Source of the DNA: Verrucomicrobiota bacterium
GTDB lineage: Bacteria > Verrucomicrobiota > Verrucomicrobiia > Verrucomicrobiales > Akkermansiaceae
Direction of reading: 5' to 3'
Assembly: GCA_026397725.1 (NCBI GenBank)
Contig: JAPLUI010000248.1
Location: 1 to 61,680, forward strand
DNA: 61,680 bases
Shown: positions 51,613 through 60,672 of the stretch, piece after piece
How the letters are laid out: each line of letters begins with the position of its first letter
Position numbering within the stretch: the stretch's first letter is position 1
The notes under the pieces: model-generated
Seen by the model: the letters and a program-made list of their open reading frames with translations, nothing else
What the model was told of the DNA's origin: nothing
Databases searched by the model: none
Position numbers and translations under genes: made by a program

Positions 51613-54405
51613 CTAACGATTTAGGTGCGTGCGCGTGATTTTTACCGGGGTGGTGGCGTCGTCGGAAACCCCAATGGAAATGATGATCGGCGGCCCCGAT
51701 GTTACAAGTGCCGCAGGCGGATTTCCGCCATCCACTGCCACCGCATAGGAGCCCGGTGGCAGGCCTTCGACCCGCAGCAGGCTGCGATGCGCGGCAACGC
51801 CGCGGTTCTCGACGGTGAAACGCAGGTCATCCATTCCTGGCGAAAGTTCCAAAGGCCTTCCCGCCGCGAAGCCATCGCGCTCCAATTCAAGGTGCAGCCG
51901 CGCGGTGCCGAGCACGGCGCTGAAGCGTTGGCGGACGCCGTCGCGTGGAATCACGGCCAGGGTGTCACCCATTCTAGCAAAATCACCGCCATAAGCGATC
52001 AAGCCAAACAGCGGGTCGTCAAACAGCACCGTGCGTGCCGCTTCGATGCCGGCGACCAAGCCGTGGTCCGCTTCGCCGCACACTGGCCAGGCTCCGCGCG
52101 GCAGGTCCTTGGTGGCGGGGTTCCATTCGGTGCCGACGCGGCGCGGTTGGAAGCCCCAACTCATGGCCCCATCGTGGAGTGGGCCGGGCGTCCAATAACC
52201 ATAATTCGAGTCGGCGTCCCCGCTGTTCATCAGAGCCCAGGTGCTCAGCATCGACGCGTAGCCTAACCGAAGGTTGGCGGCGGGATGCGGGTCGTGGCGC
52301 AACGCGTAATCCAGCACCGCCCAACCGCCCAGTTGCGACATGTAACTGAGCGTGTAGCTGGCGCTGCCGCAGCCGCGAAAGTCGCTGCCTAACGACCAGT
52401 AGTTGGTTTCCAGCACGCCGCGGCAGGCGAGGTTGGCCAGGTGCTGTCGCCGGAGAAACTCCTCGTGGCGCCTGGGGTTGATCGCGGGATGCGAGTACCA
52501 TTGCTGCGAGTTGCGGTTTTGCCAGAGCTTCGTGTCGGGCTGCAACGGACTTTCGAGCGCGTGGTTCGCGGCGGCGTAGGTGGATTCGTAAGCGGTCGAG
52601 TCGATCGGCATTTCCGAGGCGAACGGCCACGGGCTGTCGTAGATGAAGTACTTCACCTTTTTCTCCCACTCGGCGCGGAGGAAATCCGCCTTGGCCGATT
52701 GACCTTCCGCGATGAGCGCGGCGATGAGCGGGAGCAGGTATTTCTCGTGGAAATTGCCCACGGTGTATTGCCAATACACCCACCCGGTGAAACTCCAACC
52801 GCCTTCCATCCGAATGTTCGCCGGGACCTCGAAGTAGGCGCGGGCCGTGCCATAGGCGCGTTCCAGATATTCTGCCGCGCCGCATTCCTTCACCAGCTCC
52901 GGCCGTTGCTTTGCGATGCGATACATATCGAAGTAAAGCGCGAAGTAAGTTGGGTAATCGAAGGTGCGCCACATGCGGCAGGCGCTCGGGCCGCCGGGAC
53001 GGCTGATGCCCTGGTCGAGCGGGTCGCGTTGGGTGAAGCGGTTTTGTTGCCACGAATCGGCACCATAGATGCCGTATGGATAGGGTTGTTCCGCGTCGGT
53101 GCGCTGGTGTTTGCCCCACACGAAATGCTTGATGAAATACTCCAGTGACGCAACCTCGCCGGCGTCGGGAAACGCCACGTTCTTCTCCGCGACGAGCAGG
53201 CACTTGCTGTTGGACGGGTCGTCCGAGCCGCTCACGGCATAGGGTGGCTGACCGGCGAGGTGCTCCGGGCCTAGCAGGTTGCTGCCTGCCGGCTGGCGCC
53301 GGTCCCAGAGGCTGTAGAGGCCGTCATACCATTTGGCCGGATCGCGGTGTTGCTGGTGCCTGACGATGAACGCCGCACGCTTCCTAACCAGCGTCTCTAG
53401 CGATTCAGTGACGAAGAACTCCAGCGGCAAGGTGCGGCCGCCGCCGTAGCTCACGGTGAGCCGGTTCTCGCCAAGCCGGCTGAACCCAACTTGATAGATA
53501 GGCGTGCCATCAGCGCTGCGGGCTAACGGCCGGATCGTGGTTTGCGCCGGAAACTCGGCCTCGATTTTCCCGATGGGATGGCCGGTGCCCAGCGCCACTC
53601 GCACCGTCTGGTCGCGCGGCACTACCATGCCCGGCGCGACTTGCACATCGATGCCGCCGTGCTGGCGCAGCACGGCCCGGACGGCCTGATAGGAATCCGC
53701 CCAATGCAGGCCGAATGCGTAGCGGGCCTCCTCGTCAGGTTGCAGCGTGCGGCTGGTTGGTGCTTGCCGCCAGGTGCCGCGCGGGTCGGCCTCGGCGCTG
53801 GCTTTCGAATGCACGAACGCGGTGAAGCGCTCTTTGCCGAAGGCGTAATCCATGCCGTCCGCAGTGAAGAATTCCAGATGAGTGTCGTCTTCGGGCATCA
53901 TCACCAGGAACCACCCGCTGCCTTTCACCGGCAGCCAGTAGAGGAACGAGCCATGGCCGGCAATGAAGGCGTGGCGGAACACGCGACGCACGAAGGTTTC
54001 TTCGTGGTCCCAGACGTAGTCGGTGTGCATCGGCAGCGGCAGGGCAAGATCGCCGATTTCCAGGGCTTCGCGGCCGGTGTTCTTGACACTGATCTCCCAG
54101 CGCAATGCGTCGGCGCGTGGCGTGAAGTTAGAGCGCAGTTCCACGCCGGCCGCATTTGGCGTGACTTCCCGCCAGGGCGTGCCCGGCGTGCGCACTCGCA
54201 AGACGACCGGCCCCAGCGCTTCGCCCGGGCGAATGAACTCCAGATGGTCGGCGTCAGCCGCGTGCCGGAGGCTGGTGAGGCAACCGCTCGCCGGATCCGC
54301 AACGCGCAGAAAGGCCGCGGCGAGATCCTCACTCCGGGCGACACCGATCCCTGGCAGCAGCAATGCCGTGCCAGCGGAGGTCATGCATCTGCGCCAGGGA
54401 TTCAC
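51613..54405 (-). CDS. DUF5695-family secreted glycan-active protein
   Basis: 930 residues. The N-terminus (MTSAGTALLLPGIGVARS) is signal-peptide-like. A beta-rich region follows (DPASGCLTSLRHAADADHLEF ... EISVKNTGREALEIGDLALP). The central part looks like an alpha/alpha toroid (SNSKCLLVAEKNVAFPDAGEVASLEYF, YWSLGSDFRGCGSASYTLSYMSQLGGWAVLDYALRHDP). This matches DUF5695, a family seen beside glycosidase genes whose members are suspected carbohydrate-active enzymes. It is 8 nt from the UroD-like gene upstream and 16 nt from galK downstream, so it is cotranscribed with both. Catalytic residues cannot be assigned from sequence alone. Confidence 0.82.
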   Translation of the reverse strand: MNPWRRCMTSAGTALLLPGIGVARSEDLAAAFLRVADPASGCLTSLRHAADADHLEFIRPGEALGPVVLRVRTPGTPWREVTPNAAGVELRSNFTPRADALRWEISVKNTGREALEIGDLALPLPMHTDYVWDHEETFVRRVFRHAFIAGHGSFLYWLPVKGSGWFLVMMPEDDTHLEFFTADGMDYAFGKERFTAFVHSKASAEADPRGTWRQAPTSRTLQPDEEARYAFGLHWADSYQAVRAVLRQHGGIDVQVAPGMVVPRDQTVRVALGTGHPIGKIEAEFPAQTTIRPLARSADGTPIYQVGFSRLGENRLTVSYGGGRTLPLEFFVTESLETLVRKRAAFIVRHQQHRDPAKWYDGLYSLWDRRQPAGSNLLGPEHLAGQPPYAVSGSDDPSNSKCLLVAEKNVAFPDAGEVASLEYFIKHFVWGKHQRTDAEQPYPYGIYGADSWQQNRFTQRDPLDQGISRPGGPSACRMWRTFDYPTYFALYFDMYRIAKQRPELVKECGAAEYLERAYGTARAYFEVPANIRMEGGWSFTGWVYWQYTVGNFHEKYLLPLIAALIAEGQSAKADFLRAEWEKKVKYFIYDSPWPFASEMPIDSTAYESTYAAANHALESPLQPDTKLWQNRNSQQWYSHPAINPRRHEEFLRRQHLANLACRGVLETNYWSLGSDFRGCGSASYTLSYMSQLGGWAVLDYALRHDPHPAANLRLGYASMLSTWALMNSGDADSNYGYWTPGPLHDGAMSWGFQPRRVGTEWNPATKDLPRGAWPVCGEADHGLVAGIEAARTVLFDDPLFGLIAYGGDFARMGDTLAVIPRDGVRQRFSAVLGTARLHLELERDGFAAGRPLELSPGMDDLRFTVENRGVAAHRSLLRVEGLPPGSYAVAVDGGNPPAALVTSGPPIIISIGVSDDATTPVKITRTHLNR

Positions 54406-54412
54406 GCGGGTG

Positions 54413-55498
54413 TCAGGTGGGGAAGGCCTCGAGCATGGCGATGACGTTTTCCGGCGGGATGTCCGATTGCATCCGGTGCGAGGGGCCGAGAATCAAACCG
54501 GTGCCGTTCGGGGCCAGGTCGCGGATGCAGGCCGCGGTGGCCGCCCGCACGTCCTCCGGTGAGACCTTGGGCAGGACGGCCTGGGTCGAAATGCCGCCGT
54601 AGAAACTGAGATGTTTTCCGAACTCGCGATACAGGCGGCCGTGCTCCAACACCTCGGGCTGCACCGGGTTGAGGCAGGTCAGGCCGATGTCCACCAGGTC
54701 GGGCAGGATCGGCCAGATGTCGCCGTCGGAGTGGAGGATGACCGGCAGGCCGGCCTCGCGGAACACGGCGAACATCCGGGCGAGGCGGGGTTTGATCAGC
54801 TCCCGCCACAACGCGGGTGAAAACAAGGTGCTTTTCTGCGCGCCGTAGTCGTCACCAAAGTAGCCGCCATCGACGCCGAGCGCCACGAAGCGCCGGGCGA
54901 GCGCAAGCTGGATGGCCGCGACCCGGTCTAGCAACTCCGCCGCCCACTCGGGCTCGCCCACCAGGTCCATCAGGAACTGGTCGAACCCGCGCAACGACCA
55001 CGCCCGCTCGAAGAGGGCGAAGCCGAAGTTGGGCACCACGAAATGTCGGCCCGCATCGGCTGCAATCGCCGCCGCCGCTTTGTCTAACAAGCCTGGGGCC
55101 GCCGGATCCGGCCAGGGGAAGGCCTCAAGGGCGTCCGCCTCCGCCAGCGGTGCGAACGCATGCCAGTAGCCCTCCGTTTCCGTACCCCAGCCGGCCCCCC
55201 ACCAATCGAAGCTGACGCGGCCGTCGTCGCTCAGGCGCGGCGGGTGGTCCACGTCAACGCGCAAGAGATGGTTGCCGAGACGGGCCGGCAGTTCGGCGCT
55301 GGAGCATTGGAGATGCGCGGCGAGCAAGGTGCCCATGGTGCCGGTGTAGTTGGTTTGCACCGGCAGGCGGTCCACCGGTTGCCGCCACAGGGCGCGGCGC
55401 ATGCGTTCTTTGGGGCTGAGCGGATGGGTCAAGGTCGGTGGAGGGTGAAACGGGGTGGGGGACCTGCCTGGAGCGACGTGCCACAGGTGATGCGGCAC
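54413..55498 (-). CDS. Uroporphyrinogen decarboxylase-like (URO-D/MtaA) protein
   Basis: Up to 361 residues. The core begins at LSPKERMRRALWRQPVDRLP, and a TTG at 55432 lies closer to it than the ATG at 55498. The barrel motifs include VDHPPRLSDDG, FGDDYGAQKSTLFSPALWRELIKPRL, PVILHSDGDIWPILPDLVDIGL, and SFYGGISTQAVLPKVSPEDV. This subfamily recurs in sugar-catabolic operons of Verrucomicrobia, Planctomycetes and Firmicutes, where it probably does not make haem. A methyl transfer or decarboxylation role is possible. It is the first gene of the galK operon. Confidence 0.8.
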   Translation of the reverse strand: MPHHLWHVAPGRSPTPFHPPPTLTHPLSPKERMRRALWRQPVDRLPVQTNYTGTMGTLLAAHLQCSSAELPARLGNHLLRVDVDHPPRLSDDGRVSFDWWGAGWGTETEGYWHAFAPLAEADALEAFPWPDPAAPGLLDKAAAAIAADAGRHFVVPNFGFALFERAWSLRGFDQFLMDLVGEPEWAAELLDRVAAIQLALARRFVALGVDGGYFGDDYGAQKSTLFSPALWRELIKPRLARMFAVFREAGLPVILHSDGDIWPILPDLVDIGLTCLNPVQPEVLEHGRLYREFGKHLSFYGGISTQAVLPKVSPEDVRAATAACIRDLAPNGTGLILGPSHRMQSDIPPENVIAMLEAFPT

Positions 55499-55711
55499 GA
55501 GCGTGCCACGGCCGCGGCGGCGATGCTACCGCTCCATTGTCAAATCCTCGCGGTGGATTGACGCGGCTGCCGGCTTTTTCGATCCATACGCGGCTGGTTA
55601 CTGGGCGCCGCAGTAGCACTCGGCTACCCGTCGGTTCCACGTCCCTGACGAACTCAGACTTTCACGGGTTGGTTTCCTCAGTGCACCGCTGGAGCACCGG
55701 CTTCAAGGAGC

Positions 55712-55728
55712 GTGGGCGTCTCGCCCAC
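55712..55728. repeat. REP-like palindrome GTGGGCG-TCT-CGCCCAC
   Basis: A perfect 7-bp stem with a 3-nt loop, preceded by CAAGGAGC, is identical in layout to the two copies inside the restriction-modification gene (56818-56868). Here it is outside any gene, in the 55499-56385 spacer. Confidence 0.75.
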
Positions 55729-55944
55729 ATTGGCCAATGAGTGGCGAAAGCGCGTGCCACGTCACCTTGCTTTCGCTTGCCATTGGCGGCTGGCGTACCG
55801 CTCACGCTTCTCAAAAAGCAGCCCCAGTCGAACGGTCTTCGCAGGCCGCACCCAACGGCCCATCATTCTCCCCTTCCGGTTCCCCCGTTCACGCTCACGA
55901 CAACGCCCGCCGCTGTGCCGCCGCCCATCCCTCTGTCACTCGCC

Positions 55945-56076
55945 ATGAACCACCCCCTCGCTCCCATCCTGGGTCGCGCCTTGCTCCTGCTCCCGGCTGC
56001 CGCCCGCGCGGCGCGGATGCCACCGCCTAACGAGCCGCGCAAGAATATCTGTCGCATTGTAGCGGCGCGTCTATGA
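55945..56076 (+). pseudogene. Orphan signal peptide or very short secreted protein
   Basis: A 43-codon frame starts with MNHPLAPILGRALLLLPAAA followed by RAARMPP and ends at TGA (56074-56076). The first 22 residues form a good signal peptide, but almost nothing follows, so it is probably the stump of a lost secreted protein. The downstream part overlaps REP-like sequence (TAGCGGCGCGTCTATGACCG). Confidence 0.35.
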
Positions 56077-56138
56077 CCGCCGATGACCATGAAGCGCCAA
56101 TGAACCCGCGTTTCAGAAATGCTCCATCTCAGTCACAT

Positions 56139-56157
56139 CGTCGCTCACAGAGCGACG
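56139..56157. repeat. REP-like palindrome CGTCGCTC-ACA-GAGCGACG
   Basis: An 8-bp perfect stem with a 3-nt loop between the orphan signal peptide and the 3' end of the restriction-modification gene. The rest of the 56158-56385 stretch holds no gene I can support, although its minus strand has a short protein-like frame (YLFEELIRLKIGKFRVREII). Confidence 0.6.
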
Positions 56158-56385
56158 CTACCGCACCTCTCAGACGCCTTGATCGACAGTTATTGTTGCG
56201 CAGCGACTATGGCTGGCGCATCACAACAGGGCGAACGGGCGTGACGGTCAGTGTTCTGATTATTTCTCTGACCCGGAATTTGCCGATTTTCAGGCGGATC
56301 AGCTCCTCGAAGAGATAGCCCGACCTTGCGGCTTCCCTTTCGATGCTGCGGAACTGCTCCCCTGATTCCGGCCCGTGAAGCCCCG

Positions 56386-59300
56386 TCAGGCGATGAGTCC
56401 CAGCGACTTGAGGGTGGCGAGGATGCCGGTGATTTGGGCGGTGCGCTTCTGCGACTTGCGGCCGAAACAGGCGGCAAGGTCCTCGGGGTCGAGGCCGATG
56501 GCGGGCAGGAGTTTGCGGAGGGCGGCGACTTGCCCTGGGAGATCGGCAGGCCAATCGGGAAGAGATAGTGGATCGTGGATGGTGGATAGTGGATGGCTGG
56601 AATCGTCGAGGTCGATCTCAGCTTGTAGCGGCGGTCTGTGACCGTCGCCGTCGCTGGTCGCACCGGGGGCTTGGTAGTTGGGGCGCAACCAGCGGATGAG
56701 CCCGCGCTTTTCTTCCGCCGCCCGCTCGTGGTTGAGAGCGACGAGACGGGTGAGAAGCTGCTGTTCGAGCGCTTCCGCGTCGGGACCGCCACGGGCGAGG
56801 AGGTCGGCGCAAGGAGCGTGGGCGCCTCGCCCACATTCTTTCTTTCCGAAGGTGGGCGAGACGCCCACACTCCTTGAAAGATCGCTCCACCCATACGCCT
56901 CTAACACGGCGGCGTCGAGGTCGTCGTGGATCTGTTTGAGCACCGACACAAGACCCTGGTCGTGGATCGCCTTGTCCTTGGCGGTTAGAGGAGCAGGTGG
57001 CGGCGACGATCCGTCGCCGCTTCGGGAAGAACGCGGCGACCGGTGATCGCCGCCACGCAGCCTTTCCAGGACGTTGTAGATCCCGGTTAGGGTGAGGCCG
57101 GGATGCAGCGCTTGCTGGCGCTTGCGGTGTGCGTCGAGCCGCTCGCCAAGGTCGCGGATGCGCTGCTTGAGTTCGCCATCTTCGAGGGCGGGGAAGGGGA
57201 AGGGCTCGAAACAACGGGATTTGTTGTAGCGGGGGTCGTTGCCCATGCCGAGGCGCCCGCCCGCTACCAACGCCCAGACGACGTGAACCTGAGAAGATAG
57301 GATGCCGAGATGAAAGGCGTCGTCGCTCGCGATTGCGATGAGCATGTTGTCGGGCAGAATCTCTTTGTCGAGAAAGGTGAAGAAGCGGTGCTTGCTGGTT
57401 TCGACGGTGGCGATGTAGCGGGGAAGTTGATCCAGCGCTGGACGGAAGTCGCGGCGAGGCTCACCAAAAATCCACCAATTCAGTCGATAGGTGTCGCGGT
57501 TGTTTTGATCGCGCTCCGGCTTGACGTGGGTCAGAACGTGCTGATAAAGTGATGGGAAACGAGATGCGGCCTCCGATTCCTTGAGGCCGAAGAGATCTAT
57601 TAACTTCACCTCGCGGGGACGGTTCGTTAGATCCTTGCCGTTGCGACAGCCTCGGATGTGTTCTTCAATACCGGTGATGGTTCCATATCCGAGATCGGCC
57701 GCCGTTTGAGTTGAAACGATGAAGCCAGAGCCATGGAGCTTGACGCCGGGACAACTGATTTTCGAGTTTGCCTGAAGTGCGCCGCAGGATGTTAGGTCCG
57801 CGCCGGTTTGAAGATTGGCGGCGAGGACGCCACCACTCCTTGAGAGAGTCACCTCGTTCTCACCATCCTCGCGGGCTTGTTCGGCGATGACCTTTTCGAG
57901 GATGCCTGCCCCGTGGCCGGGGGCGGCGACGGTCATGGCGATGCGCACGGCCGCGCCGTCGGCGGAATCAATCCAGGGGTGATCGGGAATGGCGTAGGCG
58001 AGGTGAAGAGAAGAATTGCGGCTGGAAGCCGCAACTACGAAGGGCTCTAACACCCGGCGGTTGAAGGTCTGGTGGATGGAGTTGGTGGTGATGAAGCCGA
58101 AGCGTTTGGCTTTGCCGTCGCGGACGAGTTCGGCGGCCTTGCGCCACCAGAACATGACGAAGTCGGCGGACTCCGGCACGTCGCCTTGCCAGACTTTGCG
58201 CAGGGCTTCCACATAGCCGTCGCCGAGCGCCTCGCGCATGCGGGAGGCACCGATGAAGGGCGGATTGCCAGTGATGAAGTCGGCCGGCGGCCATTCGGCG
58301 CGGCGCGGGTTGGTGTAATCGAACAGGGCCCGGCGGGCGGACTCGTCGGGGACCTCCTTGCCGGTGACCGGATGAAGCTTGTTAGTATAACCGTTCCAGA
58401 CCGTTAGAATTTCGCCGGATTGCGGATCGCGGCGGGGAATGCGTTCATCGTAGGCGAGCACGGCGTCTTGCTCGTAAATGCTGCGGTCCTTGGGCAACAG
58501 CGGGCGGTCGCCGGTGTCGGCCTTGCCGGTGGTCTTGCGCTGCCATTGGAAGTAGCCGATCCACAACACCAGTTGCGCGATGGCGACGGCCTGCTGGTTG
58601 AGTTCGAGGCCGATGAATTGCTCGGGGCGGACGCGGAAACCGTGCATCTCCATGCCCGCGTCGCCACCGAGACCGGTGATGAGTTCCAGCACCTCGGCCT
58701 CCAGTCGCTTCATGTGCTCCATGGTGACATAGAGGAAATTCGCGGTGCCGCAGGCGGGGTCGAGGATGCGCAGCTTGCAGAGCCGGCGGTGGAAGGCGAT
58801 GACTTGTTGGAGGGCCTCGGCGTTCGATTTTTTGGCAGCCTTGCGCAGGTCGGCGGCTTCCGCTCCAAGTTGCTTTGCCCCGGCGGAGTCCCCGGCGGCC
58901 ATTTTCGCCTTGGCGTCGGCTTCCGCCTGATCGGCCTTATCCTCGGCACGGTCGGCTTCATCGTGGAGAGTGACGGCAGCGATGCGCACGGCGGCCCATT
59001 CCTCACGGAGCGGTTCGATGATGGTGGGGCGGATCAGGCGTTCGACATAGGCGCGGGGCGTGTATTCGGCACCGAGTTTGTGCCGCTCGCGGGAATCAAG
59101 TGCGCGTGTTAGAAGCGTGCCGAAGATGGACGGCTCGACCGCGCTCCAATCGGTGGCGGCGGCGTCCATGAGCATCGCCAGTTGCGCGGCGGAGAGTGGC
59201 AGGGCGCTGGTGTTTTCAAACAGCCCGCCGTTGAAGCAGGCGATTTCCTTGAACAACAGTGCGGAGAAGCGGGTGCCGGTGGCCATTTCCTTCCACAGTC

Positions 59301-60147
59301 CGGAGACCAGCACCGGGAATCCCTGCGGGCTGTCCTTGAGTCGCTCTAGCAAGGTCTTGAAGCCATCCTCTGGCAAGAGGCCCACGTCCTCGGCGAACAG
59401 GGTGAACAGGCAGCGCTGAAGGAACCCGGCGATGACTTGCGGGTCGTGGCCATCGGTTTCGAGCGACTTGGCCAGCACGGCGAGGCGACCGGCGATGTCG
59501 CGGGTGACGGCGGCGGCGAATTTGGATGGGTCGAGCGAATGCGGATCGAGCCAGACTTTGCGCAAGCGCTCGCGGATGTCGGGGCGGTGAAGGTCAGGCA
59601 GGGTGATGCGGTGCGAGACCGGATCGGGGAAGCGCTCGTATTGGCCGCCGGTGCCGGTGAATTCAGCGTAGATGTCGATGGAGTGACCGACGTCGCAGAC
59701 GATCAGGAACGGCGGGCGGCCTTCTTCGGCGGGCAACGCGGTGATGTAGCTGCGGGCCTGGTGATAGGCGCGTTCAAGGGCCTTGTCGAAGGCGGCGGTG
59801 CCGCGCTTGCCGTGGCCGGTTTTCACGGGGGCGGCAGGGGCGGCGAGAGGGCTATCCGTTTCCCCGGCCGCATTGGTGCCCTGCTTGCTTTCCAGCATGA
59901 GGGATCCGCGCCGATAGAGGTCGATGAAGCCGGTGGACGTGGTGCCGTCGGGATTTCGGCGGGTGATGGCCCGCTCGAAGACGTAGGCGTTGTGGGAGTT
60001 GTCGGGAGAGGTGGGATCGGGGCGCGGCAAATCGAGGAGGGTGCAAAGCTCGCACAGGAAACTTGTATAGTTCGCCCTTTCGGCAGCACCGGAGTGTTCC
60101 CATCGTTCGATGAAGGCGGTGATTTGATTGGGGGTGGCGTCGGGCAT
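56386..60147 (-). CDS. Single-chain type IIG/IIL restriction-modification enzyme (MmeI-like DNA methyltransferase with nuclease domain)
   Basis: About 1,253 residues from the ATG at 60147 (MPDATPNQITAF). A longer start at 60234 adds 29 non-conserved residues. The N-terminal nuclease domain carries a PD-(D/E)xK-type core, D76 in GFIDLYRRG and E86-S-K88. The helical middle leads to the SAM-binding motif ILDPACGTANFLY near residue 465 and the adenine-methylase motif ITGNPPFIGAS near 625. A target-recognition region (GNDPRYNKSRCFEPFPFP) follows. One chain would methylate its site and cut unmethylated DNA. Four stretches are read from REP-like palindromes, making it longer than usual. No other defence gene is adjacent. 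Confidence 0.85.
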   Translation of the reverse strand: MPDATPNQITAFIERWEHSGAAERANYTSFLCELCTLLDLPRPDPTSPDNSHNAYVFERAITRRNPDGTTSTGFIDLYRRGSLMLESKQGTNAAGETDSPLAAPAAPVKTGHGKRGTAAFDKALERAYHQARSYITALPAEEGRPPFLIVCDVGHSIDIYAEFTGTGGQYERFPDPVSHRITLPDLHRPDIRERLRKVWLDPHSLDPSKFAAAVTRDIAGRLAVLAKSLETDGHDPQVIAGFLQRCLFTLFAEDVGLLPEDGFKTLLERLKDSPQGFPVLVSGLWKEMATGTRFSALLFKEIACFNGGLFENTSALPLSAAQLAMLMDAAATDWSAVEPSIFGTLLTRALDSRERHKLGAEYTPRAYVERLIRPTIIEPLREEWAAVRIAAVTLHDEADRAEDKADQAEADAKAKMAAGDSAGAKQLGAEAADLRKAAKKSNAEALQQVIAFHRRLCKLRILDPACGTANFLYVTMEHMKRLEAEVLELITGLGGDAGMEMHGFRVRPEQFIGLELNQQAVAIAQLVLWIGYFQWQRKTTGKADTGDRPLLPKDRSIYEQDAVLAYDERIPRRDPQSGEILTVWNGYTNKLHPVTGKEVPDESARRALFDYTNPRRAEWPPADFITGNPPFIGASRMREALGDGYVEALRKVWQGDVPESADFVMFWWRKAAELVRDGKAKRFGFITTNSIHQTFNRRVLEPFVVAASSRNSSLHLAYAIPDHPWIDSADGAAVRIAMTVAAPGHGAGILEKVIAEQAREDGENEVTLSRSGGVLAANLQTGADLTSCGALQANSKISCPGVKLHGSGFIVSTQTAADLGYGTITGIEEHIRGCRNGKDLTNRPREVKLIDLFGLKESEAASRFPSLYQHVLTHVKPERDQNNRDTYRLNWWIFGEPRRDFRPALDQLPRYIATVETSKHRFFTFLDKEILPDNMLIAIASDDAFHLGILSSQVHVVWALVAGGRLGMGNDPRYNKSRCFEPFPFPALEDGELKQRIRDLGERLDAHRKRQQALHPGLTLTGIYNVLERLRGGDHRSPRSSRSGDGSSPPPAPLTAKDKAIHDQGLVSVLKQIHDDLDAAVLEAYGWSDLSRSVGVSPTFGKKECGRGAHAPCADLLARGGPDAEALEQQLLTRLVALNHERAAEEKRGLIRWLRPNYQAPGATSDGDGHRPPLQAEIDLDDSSHPLSTIHDPLSLPDWPADLPGQVAALRKLLPAIGLDPEDLAACFGRKSQKRTAQITGILATLKSLGLIA
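56630..56652. repeat. REP-like palindrome inside the R-M gene (site 1)
   Basis: Imperfect inverted repeat CGGCGGTC-TGT-GACCGTCG (8 bp, one mismatch). It is read in the R-M protein as part of SDGDGHRPPLQAEI. A related sequence (TAGCGGCGCGTCTATGACCG) is in the intergenic region near 56060. Confidence 0.5.
56818..56868. repeat. Paired REP-like palindromes inside the R-M gene (site 2)
   Basis: Two 7-bp perfect stems, GTGGGCG-CCT-CGCCCAC (56818-56834) and GTGGGCG-AGA-CGCCCAC (56852-56868), face each other inside AAGGAG ... CTCCTT outer arms. They are translated as SVGVSPTFGKKECGRGAHAP between otherwise family-like sequence. Confidence 0.75.
57000..57053. repeat. Nested REP-like palindromes inside the R-M gene (site 3)
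   Basis: GCGGCGACG-ATC-CGTCGCCGC (57000-57020, perfect 9-bp stem) and GCGGCGA ... TCGCCGC (57033-57053). They are translated as part of LRGGDHRSPRSSRSGDGSSP, before family-like PLTAKDKAIHDQGLV. Confidence 0.75.
58016..58034. repeat. REP-like palindrome inside the R-M gene (site 4)
   Basis: TTGCGGCT-GGA-AGCCGCAA is a perfect 8-bp stem translated within VVAASSRNSSLHLAY. Its core GCTGGAAGC is the same as the intergenic hairpin at 35160. Confidence 0.65.
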
Positions 60148-60323
60148 GGGGGCGAGCGGTTGCGGTCCCGGCGGAAGGGCTGCCTGCCGTCGGAATCGTG
60201 GATAGATTCCAACAGTTTCTTTGCGCTGAGGCAAGGGCTATCCCATCAGCATCCGTTCCTGTGCCGCGTCCAGCTCGGCTTTCCTGAATCTCACGGCCCG
60301 GCCGATCTTTCCAACGAAATTCC

Positions 60324-60351
60324 TTGGCAAAGCGGACAGGACAGCTACTTT
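60324..60351 (+). promoter_or_regulatory. Putative promoter upstream of the GH43 leader
   Basis: TTGGCA (60324-60329) and TACTTT (60346-60351) are separated by 16 bp. The block shares TTGGCAAAGCGG and CAGGAC with the promoter in front of the alpha-2-macroglobulin leader. Downstream, 60370-60560 carries a degenerate leader copy (HDSAGPP, then WSASVLRFLRR in a second frame). The rest of the 60148-60672 spacer shows no gene. Confidence 0.35.
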
Positions 60352-60672
60352 CGCGTTCGAGCACTTTCCCCATGATGCTGACGAAATCCCCAATTTTCGC
60401 GCATGATTCCGCCGGACCACCCCCCCTGGTCGGCTTCGGTGTTGAGGTTTTTGCGCCGCTGTGGCCCCTTTTCCCCCGCACCCCCCCTTTTTCCCGCCCT
60501 CCGGTCCGGCCACCGGCTCTTGCAATGGCTGTCACCGGGAAAGCACTTTCCTGGCAGTCAGTCAGTGGCAGTGAATGGGCTCGTACGGATCAGTGGGGAG
60601 CGTCTTCCGGCCTTCGGGCCGGGCGGCCCTAGCCCGGATGCCATATCGCAAATTTCTAACAATTAGCAAGCC

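Noticed and set aside
56386..60147. DISARM or BREX defence locus
   Set aside because: Only the methyltransferase-nuclease chain is present; no helicase, PglZ or DrmA-C genes flank it.
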